From NCBI GenBank assembly GCA_015680685.1, contig MNCI01007715.1, positions 95,924 to 159,923 of the forward strand: a stretch of DNA of 64,000 bases, written 5' to 3'. The notes beneath the pieces are model-generated. The model was given only the letters and a program-made list of their open reading frames with translations. It made no database searches and was not told where the DNA came from. The position numbers and the translations under genes are program-made. Origin of the DNA: Gnetum montanum (Eukaryota; Streptophyta; Gnetopsida; Gnetales; Gnetaceae). Shown here in pieces: positions 34,057 through 47,584 of the stretch; position 1 is the stretch's first letter; each line of letters begins with the position of its first letter.

Positions 34057-34951
34057 TGATGAGTGGCTAGGTATACCTATGTCCAACCATACGAATCATG
34101 AGCGTTCAAGCACGACTCGGTTGAAATCCATAGACTATAAGCACTTAACATACACCAAACTTCTAACCAGTGAAACCTTGGGTTAGAATGGTCATTCTCA
34201 TCCAATCTCACTTGTGAAGTTCTATTTATGTTGGTTAAGTGAGATTAAGGCTAATAATTTTTATATCTTTTTAGATTATCTTTTGGCGACTAATTATCTT
34301 GGAAAATAAGGATAGAATATTAATTAATCTAAAATTATCCTAATCTAAATCTTAACTATTCCTAACATAAGTATATGATCCCATCTTCTGAGCATGTTCT
34401 GAGCATCTCCTAACACTTTTGGGTTACCAGACGTTAAGTGTCATTAGGCTTACCAAGCGTTTGGATTACGTTCGAGATGGTCGTACTTATGGCCTTAATG
34501 AACTATGAATAAACAATATCAATTGGAATTATAATAATGAAAACATAAGTAATTAAAAAGTAACTAATAAAGCATAAACATATTAAAATATTAAATACAT
34601 AAAATAACTAAGTCCAAATGCTGTAAGGATTGCTTGAATAGTTCATATTTATTTTCATCATGCCAATGGGCTAAGATACATCAACGCTCGAATAAAGAGC
34701 TGATCACTTTTCTTACACCTGCTACGGGCACTTTGAAAATATTCTATCTCTTGCAGGAACAAACTGCAAGAGATTCACTACAACTACTCAAAAAATGCCT
34801 AAATGAGGTAGAAGGCCCTCTTATTTATAGGCTAGGAAAGGTGGCTGCGTAAACAGGGCCATGTCGACGTAGGGTGGCTACGTCGATGGGCCCAGATCGA
34901 CGTGGCTGCGTATACGACCATTCGACACATTGACTAAATGACACTTCATCA
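34057..34951 (-). repeat. 5' LTR of element B
   Basis: 895 bp, TGATGAGTGGC...CTTCATCA. Pairs with 21779-22678. Confidence 0.93.
34822..34829 (-). promoter_or_regulatory. LTR TATA box, 5' LTR of element B
   Basis: TATAAATA on the minus strand, the promoter expected to start the element transcript. The U3 repeat cluster lies at 34840-34920. Confidence 0.65.
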
Positions 34952-35215
34952 TTTGGCAATAGAAATTCATCTTTTAAATTTTATCGTATGAATATAATAA
35001 AAATTGATGCATATCCTAATGGCTCTATTTTTTTTAGGAACAATTACTATATTGGACATCTAATTTGAGTAGTCTATGGGATGTATGAAACCTACATTAT
35101 AAAGCTTGATGATCGTTTACTTAATAACTACAGCTAAACTAGATTTTATTTTTCTATTTATTTACTTAATTAGCTTGGAACCTTCCTCTAGAATTATGTT
35201 GTATTGAACCAAGGA
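34952..35215 (-). pseudogene. Reverse transcriptase of element C, N-terminal half
   Basis: Reading right to left the minus strand gives IIKLYNVGFIHPIDYSN, then IVIVPKKNRAIRICINF and, after a one-base shift, DEFLLP at the junction. These are the finger motifs that come before the part found at 21778. Taking out element B and one copy of the 5-bp repeat leaves the codons on both sides in one frame. The first five bases, TTTGG, are the right target duplication. Confidence 0.87.
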
Positions 35216-36400
35216 TGGATATAGGCTTGACATATTGTTGTATCCCTAGGCAAAGATAATAGAGTTCTTTTGTAGTCTTCATACTCTCTTCTAGGTTTGT
35301 TCCTAGTTATAGGATCCTGTTTTCATTATTGTGATTAGTGATGGCTAGTTTAGTGAGGGGCTTCTTTCTTAATACCATTTATTGATCTAAAGAAGCTATG
35401 ATAGATTGTGTGAAGCACTTACCTTGCATGGGTCCCATGGATACACTACTAGATCACCCAATAGAGACCTAAGTTAGGATTCATGCACTGTAATAGATCA
35501 AGATTAGGTTAAGATTACATGAGGACAAGATAAAGATTTGAATTTTTATGAAGTTGAAGTGATAAATTCAATTAAATTTAATGATTTTAATAATAATTAA
35601 AATTATTATTTTTACAATTATGTAAGGTTAATTTGAAGGCTAAATGTGGGTAGGAACACATTAATAGAATCTTAAGTTAGTTTAGACTTGAAAATATTTG
35701 ATTTTGAAACTTTGTTTTAGTCACATTAGTAGCCAATGCGGGTAGGTGATATGGTAACATAGGATGGTGACATGACACTAGCATAGAAGGAAAAGTAATA
35801 CTAAACTAAAACACTTCTCTCATACACTCATCTTCACTTATCATTCTTTATCATTAGAGCACATTGACATGATGATGTGTAAAAGAAGTACTTGGAGAGT
35901 AGGATGTGATCCAAAGGAAGTTGGGGCTTATAGTGGGAGATGTAGAAAGAATGTAATCAAGAAAAAATAGGTCTCACAAGTATAATATTCATGAGAATTA
36001 TGGTAACTACTTCCATCCAACCTTTTCATCATTTTTTGATTTTTGCATTGGAATGAGTGTCTACATGAGGCAAAAGGAATCTAGTTCTCAGTCTTCATGG
36101 TGAGGGTGTTAGTGGTGGTGGGAAAATGGATGAAGGATTTGGATTTGGTGCAAGAGAAGCATATAAAGGAAGGTTTTGGATTTTATGTGTAAGGATCATG
36201 TGGATGTGGACATAGATGAAAAGGAAATTAAAAGGATTTTGAGCCAATAGTGGGCACAATGAAGGAGAGTTTTGTATGCATGCTCAAAATTTTAGGCAGG
36301 CTATGGCTTGTGATTGGCAAATTGGTGTTGCCAAGAGCTAGCAGTCTCACTCAATCACTATATAAGAAGAAGGAACTAGAGAAGGTATGTTTTGATGTCT
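35216..36400. other. Probable remainder of element C, no domain read
   Basis: The protease and gag of C would lie here on the minus strand. I could not read convincing motifs or find an LTR. Confidence 0.3.
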
Positions 36401-36720
36401 ATGTAGGTGGGTTGCATGTGATGCACATGTGTAACATGGGCATGTGTAGCATGCATAGCCTTACTATGCATGATCCATGCACATCCAACAGAAGCCTTAT
36501 GCACATTTATGCCATACACATGTGGCCTACATGGCACATGCACATAGGAATAAGGTTATAGTTGTTCACTTTAGATAGTTACAAAGTCTATGATGTGGTT
36601 GGTGTGGCCATGGGTATGTATATTATGAATTTCATATTGATGCACATGTATAATGTGTCATAATGTGCACAGATCTGTTTCATGTTGATGTTCATGCATA
36701 CGTTTTATGTCAATCATTGA
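36400..36720. repeat. CATG/TGCA-rich alternating purine-pyrimidine stretch
   Basis: Dense in CATGCA, ATGCACAT, ACATGTG and similar words, for example GTGATGCACATGTGTAAC. Not a simple microsatellite but strongly biased, possibly degenerate tandem repeat. Confidence 0.5.
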
Positions 36721-36799
36721 CTATGACTTCCATATGGTCACACCTCTTATCCTTGATAAATATTACAACCCTTAGCCATGTGCAACAAATGAGTGGTAG

Positions 36800-38745
36800 T
36801 AAATATCAACATTTTCTTTCCATTGCAAATTTTGTGAAAGTGCTATTCACACTATCTCATAGTCCTTTTAAGCATGCTACTAGAAGGTTTTATCCCTTTT
36901 GGTGTTCAAAAAGTTTAAATATTTTTCACCTTTTGCAAGATCACCATTACTTTCACTTATGATTGTGAGCCAGTGTTCCTCATAGCTTCTCATAGTTTTC
37001 ATGAAGCAAAGATTCTAAAAGCTCTCATGCCTTATGATAAAGAAAAGTTCAAACATTTTTCACCTATCAAAAGATCACCATGACATTTGGTTGAGATTGT
37101 AGGATAGTGCTACTTGCAACCTCTTGAACTCCACTTGAAGCAAGCTTCTGAAAAATTTTCTACCTTCTACTATGTCAAAATTTCAAACATTTTTCATCCA
37201 CTAGAAGGTTACCATGACTTCTATTTGAAACTATGATCTAGTGCTACTCATAGTCTCTTGCACTCTACCTAAACTAGACTTTTGATAGGTTTCATGTTTG
37301 TTGGTATGCTTCATGCCTTCTGGTAGGTGAAAATTTCAACCATTTTTTATCTTTCAAATGATCAACATGACTTCTAAATTAGAGTGCAAGGCAGTGCTAC
37401 TCACAACCTCTCACACTCACCTTGAACTAGGATTTGAAAAGGTTTCTTTCCTTTGAAAATTTTTTTCATCTTTTGGATGATTATAATGACTTCTAGTTGA
37501 AATTACAAGGCAGTGCTATTTGCAACTTCTTACACTATACTTGAAGTAGGCCTCTAGTAGGTTTCATGCCTTTTGATAAGCTAAAATTACAAAAAAATTT
37601 CATCTTTTAGATTATAAATGTGACTACTAGTTTAGGATGTGAGGAAGTCCTAGTAGTAGCTTCTTGCACTCCACTTGAACCAAGCTTTTTGAAAGTTTGG
37701 TACCTTTCAGTAGCACAAAATTTCAACCATTTTTTATCTCCTAGATGGTTATTATGACTACTAGGTTAGATTATGAGGTAGTGCTACTAGAAGCCTCTTG
37801 CACTCCACTAGAACTAGGCCTTTGAAAGGTTTTATGCCTTCTAGTAGGTCAATATTATAGAAATTTCTCATATTCTAGATGATCATTATGACTTCCAATT
37901 GAAACTGTGTGACAGTGCTATGAATAGCCTCATTCATTCTAGTTGAAGATAGTGAAGGAAGGTTTCATACCTCTTCGTAGGCCAAAATTACAAACATTTT
38001 TCATCTTCCAAATGGTCATAATGACTTCTGGATGAAACTATGAGGTAGTGCTACTTGCAGCCTCTCACACTTTACTTGAAGCAAGATTTCAAAAGGTTTC
38101 GTGCCTTCTATTAGGCCAAAATTTCAAATATTTTTCATCTTCTAGATGGTCATAATGACTTCTAGCTTAGAGTATGATGTAGTGCAACTCATAACGTATT
38201 CCACTATAACTAACCAAGCTTTTGGAAGGTTTTGTGCCTTTTGGTAGGCCAAAATTTCTAACATTTGTCATCTTCTAGATGATGGTTATGAATTTTGGTT
38301 TAGAGTGTGAGGCAGTGCTACTCATAGCCTCTTAGACTCTACCTAAACCAAGCTTTCAAAAGGTTTTATGCCTTCTAGTAGGCCAAAATTTCAAACATTT
38401 TTCATCGTTTCGAAGGTCATTATGACTTTGGATTTAGATTGCAATGTAGTATTATTTGCAGCCACTCAAAATATACCTAAACCAAGCTTCCAAAAGGCTT
38501 TGGTAAGCTAAAAGTTCAAACATTTTTCATCTTTCAAAATATCACCATGACTTCCAGTTAAAACTATGAACAATACTACTTGCAGTCTTTGGTAGTCCAC
38601 TTGAAATAGGCTTTCAAAAGGTTTCATGCATTTTGGTGAGAAAATATTTCAAACATTTATCACCTTTTAGAAGTTCACCTTGGCTTCTATTTGAGATTGT
38701 GAGGTAGTGGAACTTGCATCCTTTCACACTTCAAGTGAATAAAAT
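36800..38745. repeat. Satellite-like tandem array, unit about 134 bp, about 15 units
   Basis: Landmark AGTGCTACTCATAGCC-like words occur near 36840, 36973, 37103, 37240, 37394, 37512, 37646, 37775, 37911, 38043, 38178, 38311, 38446, 38569 and 38703, mostly 129-136 bp apart. Each unit also has CACTCCACTTGAA, a TTTCATGCCTT word, AAAATTTCAAACATTTTTCA and a GACTTCTAGTT-like word in the same order. Units differ from each other widely, so homogenisation stopped long ago. Confidence 0.92.
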
Positions 38746-39054
38746 TATATTACACATTACTAAAATGCCTAAATGTTTTTTCCCATGAAATATAAAAGGG
38801 TATGAGGAAACATAAGATTATTCTACTTAAAGAATTAAACTTAAATTAATCTTAAATGAATCCTTTTGTAAACATATAATCTATCCATTTAAGTTGTTTC
38901 AAAAACTTATTAATTAAGTTTCATGATACATAATACTATGGTTTCAGTTATAGTAAGATAAATGTTTAAACCCAACATAACACAATGCTTAAATGAAGAT
39001 CTAACATTAAATCATAAATGAAAACCAAATAACATAATTAAATTTGTTCTGTTA
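38746..39054. other. AT-rich spacer between satellite array and element E
   Basis: No repeat unit or coding potential visible. Confidence 0.4.
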
Positions 39055-39059
39055 TCTTC

Positions 39060-40498
39060 TATTGCACTTGAAAAATTTGGTTGTTGGAAAATTAGAAATT
39101 CTAAGTGGAGCAGCTTTAACCTTGAATCCCAGGACCTCTACAAAAAATAGGATTCAAGATGCCTTGGATGGTCTTGTCAATTACCCAAGGACTTAGAAAG
39201 TATAAATGGAGGTAATAAGATAAAAAATGCAATGCAAATATGAAAAAATAAATGCACAGAATGGGAAAAAAAAACTATTCTCTAGCTTGCACAACAAATA
39301 GAACTGTAAACTTTATTTTGATAAAAATAAAAGAGGTTTAGAAAATTTATACAAGATGTGCCTGAGGAAATAGGTGGTTTACTTTGTTGGGGGTTTGGAT
39401 TCTATTGAAAATGATGGCTTTGGATGCCATAGTTAGGTAAATGATCTAGAGGCTCCACAACTCTCAATCCTATCAAGCCTTGCTACATTTCTTAGTAGAT
39501 CTGCAACATTGGTGGTATAGGAGGATAAGATGTGTGGGGGTTTTGGATGCCAAGAAGAGTAATGCTAGGAGTCTCAAAGCCTAGGGTGCTCAGAATTGGT
39601 GTAGGACCACAAACAATCTTAGAGGGTTAAAAGTGGTTACAATGGCTATGGGTCCTTGCTAAAATTTTGCTCTCTAAAGCTTTTTTCCTGCAATGAATTT
39701 TGAAAGCTCTTGAATGACAAAGGAGTGGAACCTTTCTATGGTGTTGGAGTTTGGTTTTCATTTTTTGATAATAAATTTGGTTACAAATTTCTTCCTAATT
39801 TCTAATAAATTTTTGACATTTGAAGGTATTATAGGTGTCCAAATCCAACATGGTTTCTATGAATGATAAGTTTTAATACCCCCCATGACATCAAAATCAT
39901 TCCATTTACTAAAAATAGTAAATGAGAATCTTTCCCATGATGGGTCTTCCAAGAGTAATTTTGTGCCTATAGGAACCACGCTAGAGGTATAACATGCACG
40001 TTAGAGTTGCAAGATCCATGTTGGAGATACAAGAGCATTGCTAAGGTTGGAGCAATGCTAAAGTGCTAGTGCCATGCTAAGCAATGCTAGGGGAAAGATG
40101 CAATGCTAGGGATGTAGTAGCAATGCTAGGGGTACTAGTTATACCCCCCAACGCTTGGTATAGGTGATGTTATATCCTCCCATAGGTTGTTCCAATGTAG
40201 AAAATGTTAGAACCCCCACAAAAACATTAAAATGCCAATTTTGGTAGTCCAAAAGGTATTTTTAACCCCCTCCCCCCATCCAAGTCCAAATATAGGGTTG
40301 ATATGACTTTTTCCACATGGGGAGTGAGGCTATAACAACTTCTAAGGCATTTTTCATTCCCAAAAGCTAAATTATGTAAAATTGGATCTCTTGGATTACA
40401 ATTTTCACATTTTATAATGAAATTTCAGCCTTGAATTTCATGGGGTAAGGGTTACAATGTCAAAAGGTTACAACATGAACATTCATAGTGGTGTTTCA
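39060..40498 (-). repeat. 3' LTR of element E
   Basis: Begins TATTGCAC and ends GGTGTTTCA. Matches 48077-49554 block by block (AAATTTGGTTG, CTTTAACC, TTATTTTGATAAAAAT, the GCTAAGCAA region, AAAAGGTT-CAACATGA). Confidence 0.88.
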
Positions 40499-42639
40499 TT
40501 AGTTCCTCTTTGTTGATGTTTGGAGGATTGACTCAAAAGACATCAACAAAGAATAAAAAAAACCATTGTAGATCCATCACTAGTATTCCCTCTCCATGCT
40601 TGGTTCCATTATGCTAAACCATACCAAAGAGTGCTTGTGATGATGGGACAAGGCTATTATGAGAAAATGACAATGAGAGCTACATTTCATTATGAGGATT
40701 AATAATGAGTTCCAAATGTTAACATCATGACTATGACATGACATTGACATGTTGTTCAATCAATAAAGGTTTTGCACTTCACATTTTAAGGTGTTGGTTG
40801 CTTAACAATGCATTTTAGGATCCAACACCTTGCTCCAAGGTTTCTTTAACCACTAGTATTCTTCCTTTACATGTTTGAGAGCCACTAGTTTGTCCTTTCA
40901 TCTTCATTATCATCTCCAGCTCCTTGGTAATTTGCTTTCCCATTTTTTTTTCTTTTTTTTTACAAGGTGAAATATTCATTAGGTTTCTTTTCCAAAGCTA
41001 GTTTGGTATGGTTTTCCTACTAAGTGAGATGTGCTATATCCAATGGACTCAATGGTTTTTCCATTTAATGACATGTATTATACTCAATGGACTTGATTTG
41101 ATTTTCCTGTTCAATGAAATGTGTTACATTCAAATGGACTCGTACATAGAGCATGATGAAGGAATGCCACATGATCATAATGCATGATGGTCACTATAGG
41201 TTAACATCATTATTTAGGATAATGAAGGTTATAATGAGGCTATGGGGTTGGGTTCAAGAAAATGGTAATAGGATGGAAATATCATAAGCACTCTTGACAT
41301 AGTAGGATAAACTCACTAAATCTTGCACATTAAGGTCACATAGTGACTTGACACCATAGTGAGTTGTACCTTCTAGATGACTCTAGGATTCATCCTAAAA
41401 GAAAAATTCTAACAGAACAAGAAATAAGACAAAGAAAACATTTTGTTACAATAGAATACATAAGGACATGTAAAATGATCAACAAACTAGGCTACCAAAG
41501 GTTACAATTGGTACATCCAAAAGGGATCTGCATTGAAGTTTTTTAGTTTGTTTGTTGTGCAAATAGAGGTCATGTAGGCTCACTTTTTATTGGTTGCATT
41601 GGTCATTGATGCTAACTATTAATGTTTGAAGAGATGATGTGTTAGACATAATAAGGCTTTGAATAGGAATGATTGACTAGATAGGCCAACTTAGGCCCAT
41701 TCATGTTCGCTATTCTCTGATCCTGCATATCAACCATAAGCATAGTACATGGCACCTGGGTAAAAATGAGTAAATAATGCCAAAATGAAATAAAATATCT
41801 TAGTAACTTGGCAAACACATGCTATTTCAAAATGCAAACAAGATCAACCAAGGTTATAAGAGGTGGGTGAAGACAAATAAGATGGACCAAAGGTCAAATA
41901 AAGGCCACATAAAGGTCAAAATAAGTGGAAGCATAATGAAGGTATATGAAATAAGGCAAAACATGGTCAAAAAAGGTTACATTTTGCCAATTTAAGGCCC
42001 TATCAGGCCATGTTGCCAACTTAAGGCATTGGCAAGCCATAGTTACATGGTATTAGTTGATGGTCAAGAATGGTCAAATCCCATCACCTACCACCAATCA
42101 AAGGCTAAACAAGGGAAAAAAGAGATCATAATAAAGAAAATAAGGTAAATATAGTAAGATTGAAGTGATGTGGAGGCTAAATGAGGTTAAATGATAGTAA
42201 GAGAGGTTAACAATGTAATAGCAAGGTCAAAGTAGGTCAAAACTCCATGAAAAAAGGCCAAATTAAGCAAAGTGGAATACATGTGTTAAAACATGGTTAA
42301 TACTAGTCAAAAGAAGTTAGATTTTTCTAGTTTTAGGCCTTATATGGCCATGGTATGAGGCTACAAGATTGATAGGTGAGTTTGGGTATCTATAGAGGTA
42401 ATTTAAAGGCTATTTTGGGTCCAAAATGAAGGTTTTCTAGGCATCCCCACTAGACCCACATAGGCCAACATGGGTCGGGTGACCCCCAACATGGATGGCT
42501 TGATCAAGTGATTTCCTAGGCTGGTTTTGAGTAGTTTTTAACTCATGATGACTTGTATGGTTAGCACAATGGATTGGGGAAGTAAAAAAATCAATTCTGG
42601 CATTGATTTCAACCTTTGAAAGATGCTATTGAGACCTAG

Positions 42640-44480
42640 AATTGCCACCCATGCTAGAGCAACACTAGCCAATGTGGCTCGAACGTGGCTACCAGGAAGA
42701 ATGGGTTTTATATCATCCAAAGGATTGAAATTGATGTTCTAGGGTCTTCCCAAATAAGCACAAGGGTAGATGAGTTAAAATTGATCACTTTGGTTGTTGA
42801 AAATAAAGTAAAATATGGTTTTAAGGTTATACCCCCTAGAGTCACATTAGCTAGCATGGATGGAGCCATGGGGGGTGGGGGGGTGTGGAGGTTTGTTGGC
42901 TGAGTGGCAGCTTCATTGTGGCTATATTAAACTAGATAGTTACAAGATTAAAACATGGTCAAATTGAAACTGAATCCTAGGTCTTGCAGTTATAGGCTTC
43001 CCAGTTAAATTTTAAGGCTATTTTATGAGTTTTTTACAAATTGACTTATGTTGGGTACCACTTCCATGTTAGGACCACACTAGCCAATGCGACTCCAACA
43101 TGGTTCAACATGGATACTATTCATTTTCAACACTAAGATGATTTTGGAGGCAAGTTGACCAAGTTCTCAAGCTTCTATGGTTGTTGGCAATCATATTTAA
43201 GGTTTTTGCTTAAAACTAATCATGTCTAATGGTGGTTTGAGGTGTGGTATTATTATACCCCCTCTAGCCATCTTGGGTAGCATTACTTCAGCATGGGTGA
43301 AGGATTCTAATAACTTTTAGTAGTTAAAACAAGGTCAAATTATTGTCAACTTAAGGCTATGAGGTTCTAGGCTTTACTGAACTAGGTTTTTGGCTTCTAG
43401 GGATGTCAAAGTGCTACCAAAAGTGGTAAGGAAACTTACCCATGCTGGTGCAACACTATCTAACATGGCTTAGGCACTCCATAGAATGAATACCTTAAGA
43501 TATCAAGTTTTGGTATGGTTTGATAAAAAATAGACCATGCATGTGAGATCCCAAGGTTTCAGATGTCGATAGAAAGGTTTTAGCACTAAAATAAACCATT
43601 TTAAAGGCCATTTACTATTTTTTAGATTCATTCCCTTCTAAGTCACACTAGCCAGTGTGGCTCTAGCATGGGTGAAGGGGGAATGATGGGTTTTTACTAT
43701 TTGGCCTATGTTGGGATGTCTAATGGTTATGGGAGTCTCTAGTAGGGTTCTAAGGTTACAATGATAGGTTTCATAGCTATTTTAGGCTATGGATGAGGTT
43801 TTATGGATCACCCCCAAAGTACCCATGCTAAAACCACACTAGCCAACATGGGTGGAGGGTTTCCAAATGTGGTCATGCTAAAACCACACTAGCTAGGAAG
43901 AGGTGTTAAAGCTATGGGAGTAAGTTTGAATGCTATTTTGAGGTATTAGTAGGTTTTCTTAGGTTACCCACAAGACATCCACATTGGATCCATGCTGGCA
44001 AACATGGGTGGAGGGTTCCCTAGTATGGAAAAGGTAGAAAGAATGTAACTTAACTTGTTTTTGATTAATTTTTTGCTATTAGAGGCTATGAAGAAGTGTT
44101 GAGATAAAAAATTATCAACCAGGTGGTTGATTTTAGGGTTTTAAGGTTTCAAATTTATTGAAGGATTATAGTACGGTTTTAGGATTATATGGACCATTTT
44201 GGGGTTAAATTATGTTTTAGTTGATGTTTGTAGGTGTTATACATCCTTGAGCAATGTTGGGTAGCATGGGTGGACCCTTGCCCAATGTTTTCCCCCAAAG
44301 TGATAAGGTGGTGAAGGATCCTAGCCTTTGTTGGGACTTGGTATTTACTAGTATCAACATCCAGTTGCTAAATTCGGCATGGTGTGTCTAGGTTTCATTT
44401 TGTTAGGCATGGGATGCTAGGACCCATGCTAGATCCATGCTACCCAACATAGTTGAAGGGGTTTCAAGGGGGTTAAACAC
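42640..44480. repeat. Degenerate CATGCTAG / CTAGCCAACATGG repeats in element E
   Basis: At least nine blocks near 42650, 43060, 43440, 43640, 43825, 43875, 43990, 44250 and 44430 carry CATGCTAG-like and ACACTAGCCAACATGG-like words, which are partly inverted copies of each other. Spacing is roughly 100-400 bp. Confidence 0.65.
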
Positions 44481-45099
44481 TAGTGTAGATAGGATTTTAA
44501 GCCTCAAAACTCCACCAAATTCAAATTTTGATTTGGTTTTAAAAATCCCACCATACCAATGTTACTATAACTTTCATCCCTTGGAACCACCAATTCATGA
44601 TGAGTTTTAGGTTCTAATCCTTCTTAGATTTTGTAGCTTAGGTTTCAGCCCATGTGCCTTGGAATCCTTCTCCATGGATGCAGTTGATCTTGGTGTAGCT
44701 TGTTTTGAAGCCTTTTCTTATCAGCCATCTTTTATGGGCTTTGTTATTGGTTTGATGATAGGTTGTCTTTGCCACCTATGTACCACTATATATGGGATTT
44801 GTTCATGGGTTATAGTGGTTTTACTTGTCAACGGTGGAGGGACCCAAATAATAAATGGTTCCATAGGCTATGGAGGATTAGCAACTCGTGGTTTTGGTTG
44901 TGACGTTGATGCCATTGAAGGTGGGACATGTATAATGAAGGGCTTATTAGGAGCTAGAGGAGGTCATACTTGTATGATAAAGGGCTCTCTAGATTTTTTT
45001 TTTTGGGATTGCTGTGGAACTTTAAGGATAAATAGTTTCCTAGGAGGATTAGTCCATTTGGTTTTTGTGAATGAGGCTATGGTGTAAGAGTTGTTGTTG

Positions 45100-46200
45100 G
45101 TCCTTGGAGAGTTGGGCTCATTAAATACCAACTCTCAATAGTCTATCAATCTTTTTTAGGTTATCCTTTAATGCTAGGTAGAAATCAATGTCATGACTAG
45201 CCATTTGATGATAATGATAGCACCTATTGAGTCTAAAGTACTTCAATAGCTTGGGATCAACATTGATAGCTATTGTTGGGTCTCTAGCTATGTCACAAAG
45301 ATGATCATGCCTCTTACAATCCTCTTTACATAGTTTCTTATGTTGTATAAAATCATCTTTAAGAAAATGTTCTTAAAGCTTAGAGGGTTTCATAGGCAAC
45401 CTAGTGTACTTAGACTTATCCTTCCACCCAAAGTTTGGTCTTGATGGATTTGGGATATAGGAACTGGATGGTTGGGATAAGTTGAAAGATGTGTTGGGTG
45501 ATGGTGATGCCTACCTTTCTTCTTGTTTCAAATCCTTTGTCACTATATCCACAATTGTATGTTCTTACTTGGTTTTATCCCTATAGCTCCTCGTGTGTTT
45601 GTTCTTAAAGGCCACATAAGATAGATTGTTGCTTACCTCACCTACCTCATCAATGTTCTTAGTTTGTGAGAAAGCTTGGCTTAGTGACCAAACTCTAGGT
45701 ATTCAATCTTTAACTTGATGAAGTCATTTATTACCCCCTTGTAGATGGCTAAGAGGTGAGTTTTAGCAATAGCCTTTGAAATCTCATTAAGTGTTGAGTT
45801 TTACCTTTGAATGAACCTTTTGATGAGTTCAAGTGGCCTCTACCTTACCTTCATTAGTTGATCAAATATGGCATCTAGCTTCAAGTTGTATCTAAGGCAA
45901 TTCATAAATTAGTTAGTCAGGTCCCAGAGGAAAGATATGGAACCTCTAGGCAAGGTTTAGTACTAATCTAGAGCCTTGCACTTGAGGGACATAGGAAAAT
46001 TTATAAATATCGTATGTGGCCAAGGTTGCAAAAATAGGTACTTAGATCGAAAGGTGACTAGATGTGCATTGAGATCCTCTTCAACATTGTATTTGATGAA
46101 GTTTAAAATAGGAAAGCTTATGGATAAGGTTATTTAATACATAGTAGGGCTTATAGGATCATCTTGGTAGAAGTTTAGAATCTTGACTTCCTGAGCTGTA
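45100..46200 (-). pseudogene. gag remnant of element E (Tat-like)
   Basis: The minus strand near 45870-45700 reads RPLELIKRFIQR, TLNEISKAIAKTHLLAIYKGVINDFI and KIEYLEFG, the capsid helices that follow the conserved arginine/phenylalanine segment in gypsy gag. Near 45260-45150 it reads KYFRLNRCYHYHQMASHDIDFYLALKDNLKKIDRL, matching in position the short zinc-knuckle tail of Tat-type gag (KYCRFHRDHGH pattern), with the cysteine and histidines largely lost. Stops break it. Further pieces may extend to the right. Confidence 0.6.
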
Positions 46201-47584
46201 CTAGCCTTAAGTTTTTGTAGCTCTTTGGTAAGGTTTTGGATCATTTACAAGGCTTGAGCCAAGCCTTAGGGCATCCCTATTAGCTGTGGTACTTGTATTG
46301 ATGATTAAGAAGGGATTTTTGAAGCTTGAGGTTGTACAATTGATGTTGGCATAGAGGGAAGAAGTTGTGTGGCCACTGTCGTAGGTGGGTTAAATAAGAA
46401 AAAAGACATTTGAGTTCAAACTTGTGGTATGAATGGGACAAAAGAAGTATAAGAGGCTTATGTTGCTTGGGGTCCCAATGAGGATCCCAGTAGTATGATG
46501 AAGGGATATGGTGAGGTAGACATTGTCATGGTTGGGTGAATAGACTTAGGTTTTGTGGCAAAGAGCATTAATGAGAATAAGGAGGTGGATTGAAACATAG
46601 GTTGTGTCTAGTTTGTGGTGATGATGGGTGTAGACTCAAACATGGTAGAATGGATAGAAGGGAAATTAGGCTAAGGAACTTGTTTCATCGATAAGCTAAG
46701 AGACATGGAGTTAAATGTAGCTATTTGGGGAGTTGAAGATTGGAAAATACTTTCAATGAGGGTGTCTAGCTCTTGTTTGGCCCTAAACTCATTTTCCTCT
46801 TCTTGATAATCCATTAAGCTAATTCACTCACTAAACTCATTAGCCTCTATGACTTATATGAGCATTTATGTATAAAAATTGGTAAGGGGGATTTGGTCAT
46901 AAGGAGATGGAATACATTCTTTCCCATCTTGGTGTATGATTTGGAATTGGCACTTAGTGTTAGATTCAAACCATGGTATCAAGAAACCAAATTATATCTT
47001 GGCATGGAGAAAGTTGTAGAACTCCACATTAATGATCACAAAATCCATGTTTTTTCCTCTTTTCCTAAGTGATTATTTTCATTCTATGACCATAGGGTCT
47101 TTTAAGTCATAGAATCAAACTTCATCTTGGTTGGATGCCATATTTGTTAGTTTAAGGGGTAGGACAATTAATTGGTTGAAAGACATTATCAAAAGATGTT
47201 GTTTTGGTCTCTTACTATTTTTAGTAAAACTTTAAGTAAGTTGGGGTTTTCAAGGATGCTATTGGGTACAATGGAAAATTTTTTTAACATGGCTATAATA
47301 GTGTAAGTGGTGATAGGTATACCTTGCACTTGAGAAAAAATGTAGCAATTTTGTATTTAAAAATTCCAAATATGCTAGCCTTGCAAGTAGGAGCTACATT
47401 GGAGAGAAGGTAAGGGGGTAATGTACCAACAATGACCTTACCCACTAGCACTATGTTGGGTTTCCCCCCTCTTGGCCAAAACAATGTTCTTTTGGAAAAA
47501 AGTGGATGTGAAATTTTACTTTTCAATGGCAACATTAGTGTTTAGAGAAGGACCAACACTGTCTTTACTAAAAAATTTCATAGT

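Larger units (their letters stand above)
21779..34951 (-). mobile_element. Element B: near full-length Athila-like Ty3/gypsy retrotransposon nested in element C
   Basis: 13,173 bp in minus orientation. Order from the right: 5' LTR (34951-34057), tRNA-Asp primer-binding site, gag (33980-31500), protease and linker (31400-30473), reverse transcriptase (to 29595), RNase H (to 29044), integrase with its C-terminal GPF-type module (28800-27800), a non-coding stretch, the extra ORF (25784-23170) and the 3' LTR (22678-21779). The FMDDF form of the RT motif and the tRNA-Asp primer are typical of the Athila group. The two LTRs are similar but clearly diverged, mainly by C-to-T/G-to-A changes, and every gene has stops, so the element is old and dead. 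It sits inside the RT of element C with a near-perfect 5-bp target duplication. Confidence 0.92.

Noticed and set aside
36800-38745. Regular repeats considered as a CRISPR-like array
   Set aside because: Units are about 134 bp, diverged throughout and lack short identical repeats with unique spacers; eukaryotic satellite fits.
44659-45087. Plus-strand 142-codon open frame in element E
   Set aside because: Glycine- and cysteine-rich with no domain; lies beside the minus-strand gag remnant in a repeat-rich region and has no start or splice support.
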